A stretch of DNA of 64,000 bases from Armillaria gallica (Eukaryota > Basidiomycota > Agaricomycetes > Agaricales > Physalacriaceae), in NCBI GenBank assembly GCA_037576215.1, contig JBANDB010000014.1, forward strand, positions 1,984,001-2,048,000, in the 5' to 3' direction. Numbering within the stretch: position 1 is the first letter of the stretch; each line of letters begins with the position of its first letter. The translations under genes were made by a program, and so were the position numbers. The notes beneath the pieces were generated by a model, which saw nothing but the letters and a program-made list of their open reading frames with translations, searched no databases and was not told where the DNA came from. Positions 60,651-64,000 of this stretch are shown here, piece after piece.

Positions 60651-61909
60651 GCGAGGAGTTTTCGGGGCGGGAAAGAAGAGACGTATCGCTGTAAATAGGA
60701 TGCACCATAAATTCGGTTATCATTTCGAGTGTTGCGTCGAACAACTACTTTGTCACCTTGTCGAGCACCAGTTAGGCAAAGTGTTGATTACGCACCGGCT
60801 GGTGTCCTTTTCCAATTGTTTCCTGCTTAGGCACATTAGCGCTCTAAGAATAGATTATCAGGATATTAGCAACACCACGAGAAGGAACCGCGAGGCTATC
60901 TGAGGCGTAACCTTCAGTGTTTGAATAAAATGTGATTCGATGGCAGTCTCGTTACCACCTTGTATATGAAGCAAGCAATCTTCTATCGTTGGCATGCGGC
61001 ATAGAGGATACCGTCACAGGACTAAAGTCATGGCCCTTCAAACGAAAAGCTCCCATCGAGAACGTTGTTGAAGCATCTTATTGTGGCGCAATTTCGGCAT
61101 ACTTGACACGTAGTCCTGGTAGTCGCTCTCAACAGGTTAGTCGCTCTTAACACATAGACGCTGGAGTCACGAGTGTGAGTGTGCAGTGACATATTCCAAA
61201 GGATATACATTTATGCTTCGTTCCTTTTCTCTCTATGACTGTAAGGGAGTAGGAACCATTGGATTGCTTGTTCTCCTCCGACCTCTCCACTGTTGTGCCA
61301 TTACGGAGAACATAAGTTCGAAGATTTCTCGCCTCGAAGATGGAAATCATGATTTGGGCAGCGGCGTACATTCCATATGTGTCTGCGTAGGGTCTACGGG
61401 CAGCGCACAGAAGAAGCCTAAAGACTGGAATGATGTCAGAATTCGTGTCAGACAACAAATTGAAGGTCATACTCACCTGCATCGTGGCAAATAGCTTCTT
61501 GGAATTCATCTCTATTGTTATACACTCTTTGCCATCAGTAGAGTCAGAGGGACGACAAATGGTGGACCGTGGTGAATCTCGCTCTGAATCAAACGTATAT
61601 TGCGACGCCGGGCTCGTCTGGACGCGAATTCAGCCTACGTTACTGGTGACACACAGAACATACCCCGATGAATGATTTCAAAGTCTGCAGCGGATCTTTC
61701 TCTTCATTTTTTTTGCCCGCGTTTTCGCTGCTGCCCTGAAAGAAGCTGAACAGACCCATCGTCGTCGTCGTCGTAGAGAATTAGGCGTTCGTTACGTCAT
61801 CAGTTCATTTCGGCCGGGCCGATGAGATCAGGAAGGAGAAGCGGATCGGATTTCCGTTATTGCGTTTTTTTTTTCTCGAGTCATCCTTACTTTCACTCAT
61901 ACCACGACA
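60651..61909. other. Intergenic stretch with unoccupied-site sequence
   Basis: At 60943-61035 lies a sequence matching both flanks of the 57404-57875 element without the element (CTCGTTACCACCTTGTATAT, then TCTATCGTTGGC). A minus-strand open frame at 61147-61509 (MNSKKLFATMQVSMTFNLLS and PYADTYGMYAAAQIMISIFE) has no family I recognise. A CGT repeat occurs near 61758. The PDX1 promoter lies at the right end, where a T-run (61866-61874) precedes the start. Confidence 0.5.
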
Positions 61910-63609
61910 ATGGCCACTCCCATCCGTTCTGGCTCGCCTACCACCCAACCCCACGGTGCTGGAACTGTTGGTGCTCCTTCTGTCGCCCCAGCGAGATCTA
62001 CGGGCGGTGGAACAAGCAGTCTTGGGACGTTCGGTGTAAGTCATATATACGAGCCGGATCTTGGTGTCAGAGTGACGAGCTTGTCTAGGTCAAGTCTGGT
62101 TTGGCGCAGATGCTCAAGGGCGGCGTTATCATGGACGTCGTGAATGCAGAACAGGCGCGTATCGCAGAGGAAGCTGGCGCATGCGCCGTCATGGCGCTTG
62201 AGCGTGTCCCTGCCGATATTCGTGCAAACGGAGGTGTTGCCAGAATGGTATGTTCTCCCCAAATCTTCCTCGCGCCTTCTAAGTAGAGTTTAGAGCGATC
62301 CGGCGATGATCAAATCCATCCAAGCAGCCGTTACGATACCCGTCATGGCAAAAGTTCGGATCGGGCACTTTGTCGAGGCACAGATTCTTCAAAGCATTGG
62401 CGTCGATTATATCGACGAATCGGAAGTACTCACGCCTGCCGACGAGGAAAACCACATCAACAAGCACAACTTCAAGGTGCCTTTTGTATGTGGGGCTCGG
62501 AACCTTGGGGAAGCTTTGAGACGGATAGCAGAAGGTGCTGCATTTATCCGGACGAAGGGCGAGGCCGGAACAGGAAATGTTGTCGAGGCGTGCGTGCAAC
62601 CTCTCCAAAGCACTGGTATCGTCCTTTAATAACCACCTACAGCGTCCGGCACTCGCGCACCATCATGTCTGAAATCCGCAAGGTTTCGTCCATGTCAGAG
62701 GATGAGTTATATGCGTACGCGAGAGAAATTAGGGCGCCGTTTCACCTCCTTAAGGAAACCTCTCGTTTGAAACGACTCCCAGTAGTGAACTTTGCCGCTG
62801 GAGGTATTGCAACGCCCGGTATGACAGTTTTCAATTTCTTGGGTACAGCCCACAGTTAACAATCATTCGTTGTCCTATCAGCCGATGCAGCGCTAATGAT
62901 GCAACTTGGATGTGATGGAGGTGAGCTCCTGCATTGCATCATGCAGATCCTGATCATGATGCGTTATTCCCATCAACAGTGTTCGTAGGTTCAGGTATTT
63001 TTAAGGTACGCTTCCCCGCCTTACCCATAATTTTGATCATTGTCGCCCGCGGTCATCTCGACTTCATATTCATCACCATCATGTGTTCTGATGCTGATTC
63101 TCATTTCACAGTCCGGAGACGCTGCCAAGCGGGCTCGTGCTATTGTCCAGGCGGTAAGTGTACGGCCTTGTGTTAATGGCACGTTGTCCTTACGACGGAT
63201 GTGTAGGTGACGCATTACAACAACCCCACGATCTTGGCCGATGTTTCGGCAGATCTTGGCGAAGCTATGGTTGGGTTGACGATGTGAGTCTTTTCTTGAC
63301 TTGGCCGCTCGTCTGTCTCGTTCCCATCTGTATCCGATTCACGTCCATTACATGTGCTGCCTTGTTTCTTCCTACTGGGTGCCATGATGTTTGATCTTGT
63401 TCAACGCGGTTTCTTCGCTGGAGCTGTTGTCTTTCATTGATTCGGCGTTTCCGTGATACTTGTTAATATCCTGTTGGTCTTTGATGTTTGATGCGTATTT
63501 TTTTTTCCATTCCGTGTTCCATGTTATGCCCTTGCTTGACCAATCACTGACTGCTGTGTATAGCGACTCGAACCTTAAAGGTGGCCGACTTGCTGACCGA
63601 GGTTGGTGA
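61910..63609 (+). CDS. PDX1: Pyridoxal 5'-phosphate synthase, PDX1/SNZ subunit
   Basis: Catalytic TIM-barrel subunit of the PDX1-PDX2 complex, which makes vitamin B6 (PLP) from ribose-5-phosphate, glyceraldehyde-3-phosphate and glutamine-derived ammonia. Nine exons: 61910-62035, 62089-62247, 62294-62589, 62643-62818, 62882-62920, 62980-63005, 63112-63153, 63207-63283 and 63564-63609, all in phase. The Ser/Thr/Gly-rich start [16 protein letters not shown] leads to [23 protein letters not shown] and [21 protein letters not shown]. Both catalytic Lys are seen, in [14 protein letters not shown] and [56 protein letters not shown] is the phosphate site. It ends [10 protein letters not shown]. The 280-nt last intron is unusually long for this window. 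The gene is complete. Confidence 0.96.
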
Positions 63610-64000
63610 GATATTGGGCATAGGGGGCCGTTGAAAGGAATCGATTCGGAAGTAACATAAAAGATGCGGGCTTGGCGGGCATATCGGACGCTCGCTATTT
63701 ATTCCTAGGGTAAGAAATGTAGACAATGGTGAACTGTAAATAGTTATTACTATCGGAGACCCGTGAACGGTGTGGGTCGAAACATCTGAAGTTACGTTTT
63801 TTGACGCAGCAGTAAGATATCGGTCAGACTTATTAAGGTGATACGGAACAGCCATCGCTGGGGCTAGGACTTAATACTCCATGCGAATCGCCACAGGCAC
63901 TCTGAGAAAACAGGGGAACTGAGTAGGGTGCAGGATCACCGTGAGGTTACCGCCGCTCTACAACGTTTCAAGCGCTATTAAGTAAGTCGAGCCGACGTTG
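63610..64000. other. Downstream region of PDX1
   Basis: No gene or repeat is supported in the last 391 bp. One minus-strand open frame (63544-63855) overlaps the last PDX1 exon and has no recognisable motif. Confidence 0.6.

Noticed and set aside
61752..61780. CGT trinucleotide run upstream of PDX1
   Set aside because: Short simple repeat with no sign of function.

Overview
This window is nuclear DNA from a basidiomycete fungus, most likely an Agaricomycete. Genes are dense and lie on both strands. They are cut by many short GT-AG introns (about 50-60 nt) plus one GC-AG intron. Several products belong to families typical of, or expanded in, mushrooms: DUF6533/DUF6534-type membrane proteins, DUF6697, extracellular intradiol dioxygenase, berberine-bridge-like oxidase, and the SKN1/KRE6 family GH16. 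No prokaryotic, organellar or viral genes were recognised.

Left end (1-2.9 kb): the 3' end of a Ty1/copia retrotransposon with its LTR. Part of the LTR tail is repeated, and a 1.29-kb element with terminal inverted repeats sits inside the second repeat. Next to it is a 5'-truncated DUF6534 membrane-protein pseudogene with a TGG-to-TGA stop. From 3.2 to 15.5 kb come a BBE-like FAD oxidase (+), a KRE6/SKN1 beta-glucan protein (-), an Rtt106-like histone chaperone (-), an F-box/LRR-type gene (+), an MFS sugar transporter (-) and a DUF6697 gene (-). From 15.8 to 25.7 kb two paralogous genes of unknown function lie in inverted orientation around glucose-6-phosphate isomerase (-) and an NCS1 permease (+). 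They are followed by a hypothetical gene and a 358-bp hAT-type MITE with a perfect 8-bp target duplication.

Centre (26.6-39.9 kb): a conserved housekeeping block with a Yta7/ATAD2-type AAA-bromodomain ATPase (+), an SCY1-like pseudokinase of the SCYL2 type (+) and an Hrq1 helicase (-). From 40 to 49.4 kb there is a group of mostly oxidative genes: intradiol dioxygenase, alpha/beta hydrolase, metallophosphoesterase, DUF3445 heme oxidase and nitronate monooxygenase. Then come holocytochrome c synthase (+) and a hypothetical gene (-).

Right end (51.8-61.9 kb): a repeat-rich accessory stretch with two diverged copies of a DUF6533-type membrane gene about 6.5 kb apart, a DEAD-box helicase fragment, a 472-bp inverted-repeat element (with a related element-free sequence about 3.5 kb away) and retroelement traces. 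The window closes with a complete nine-exon PDX1/SNZ pyridoxal-phosphate synthase gene.

A recurring feature is that many recognisable ORFs change frame as if one base were missing, often at a short homopolymer. Neighbouring genes (PGI, Yta7, SCYL2, CCHL, PDX1) read cleanly. I favour residual sequencing indels over wholesale gene decay, but the sequence alone cannot decide. Exon boundaries were inferred by eye and are approximate except where stated.
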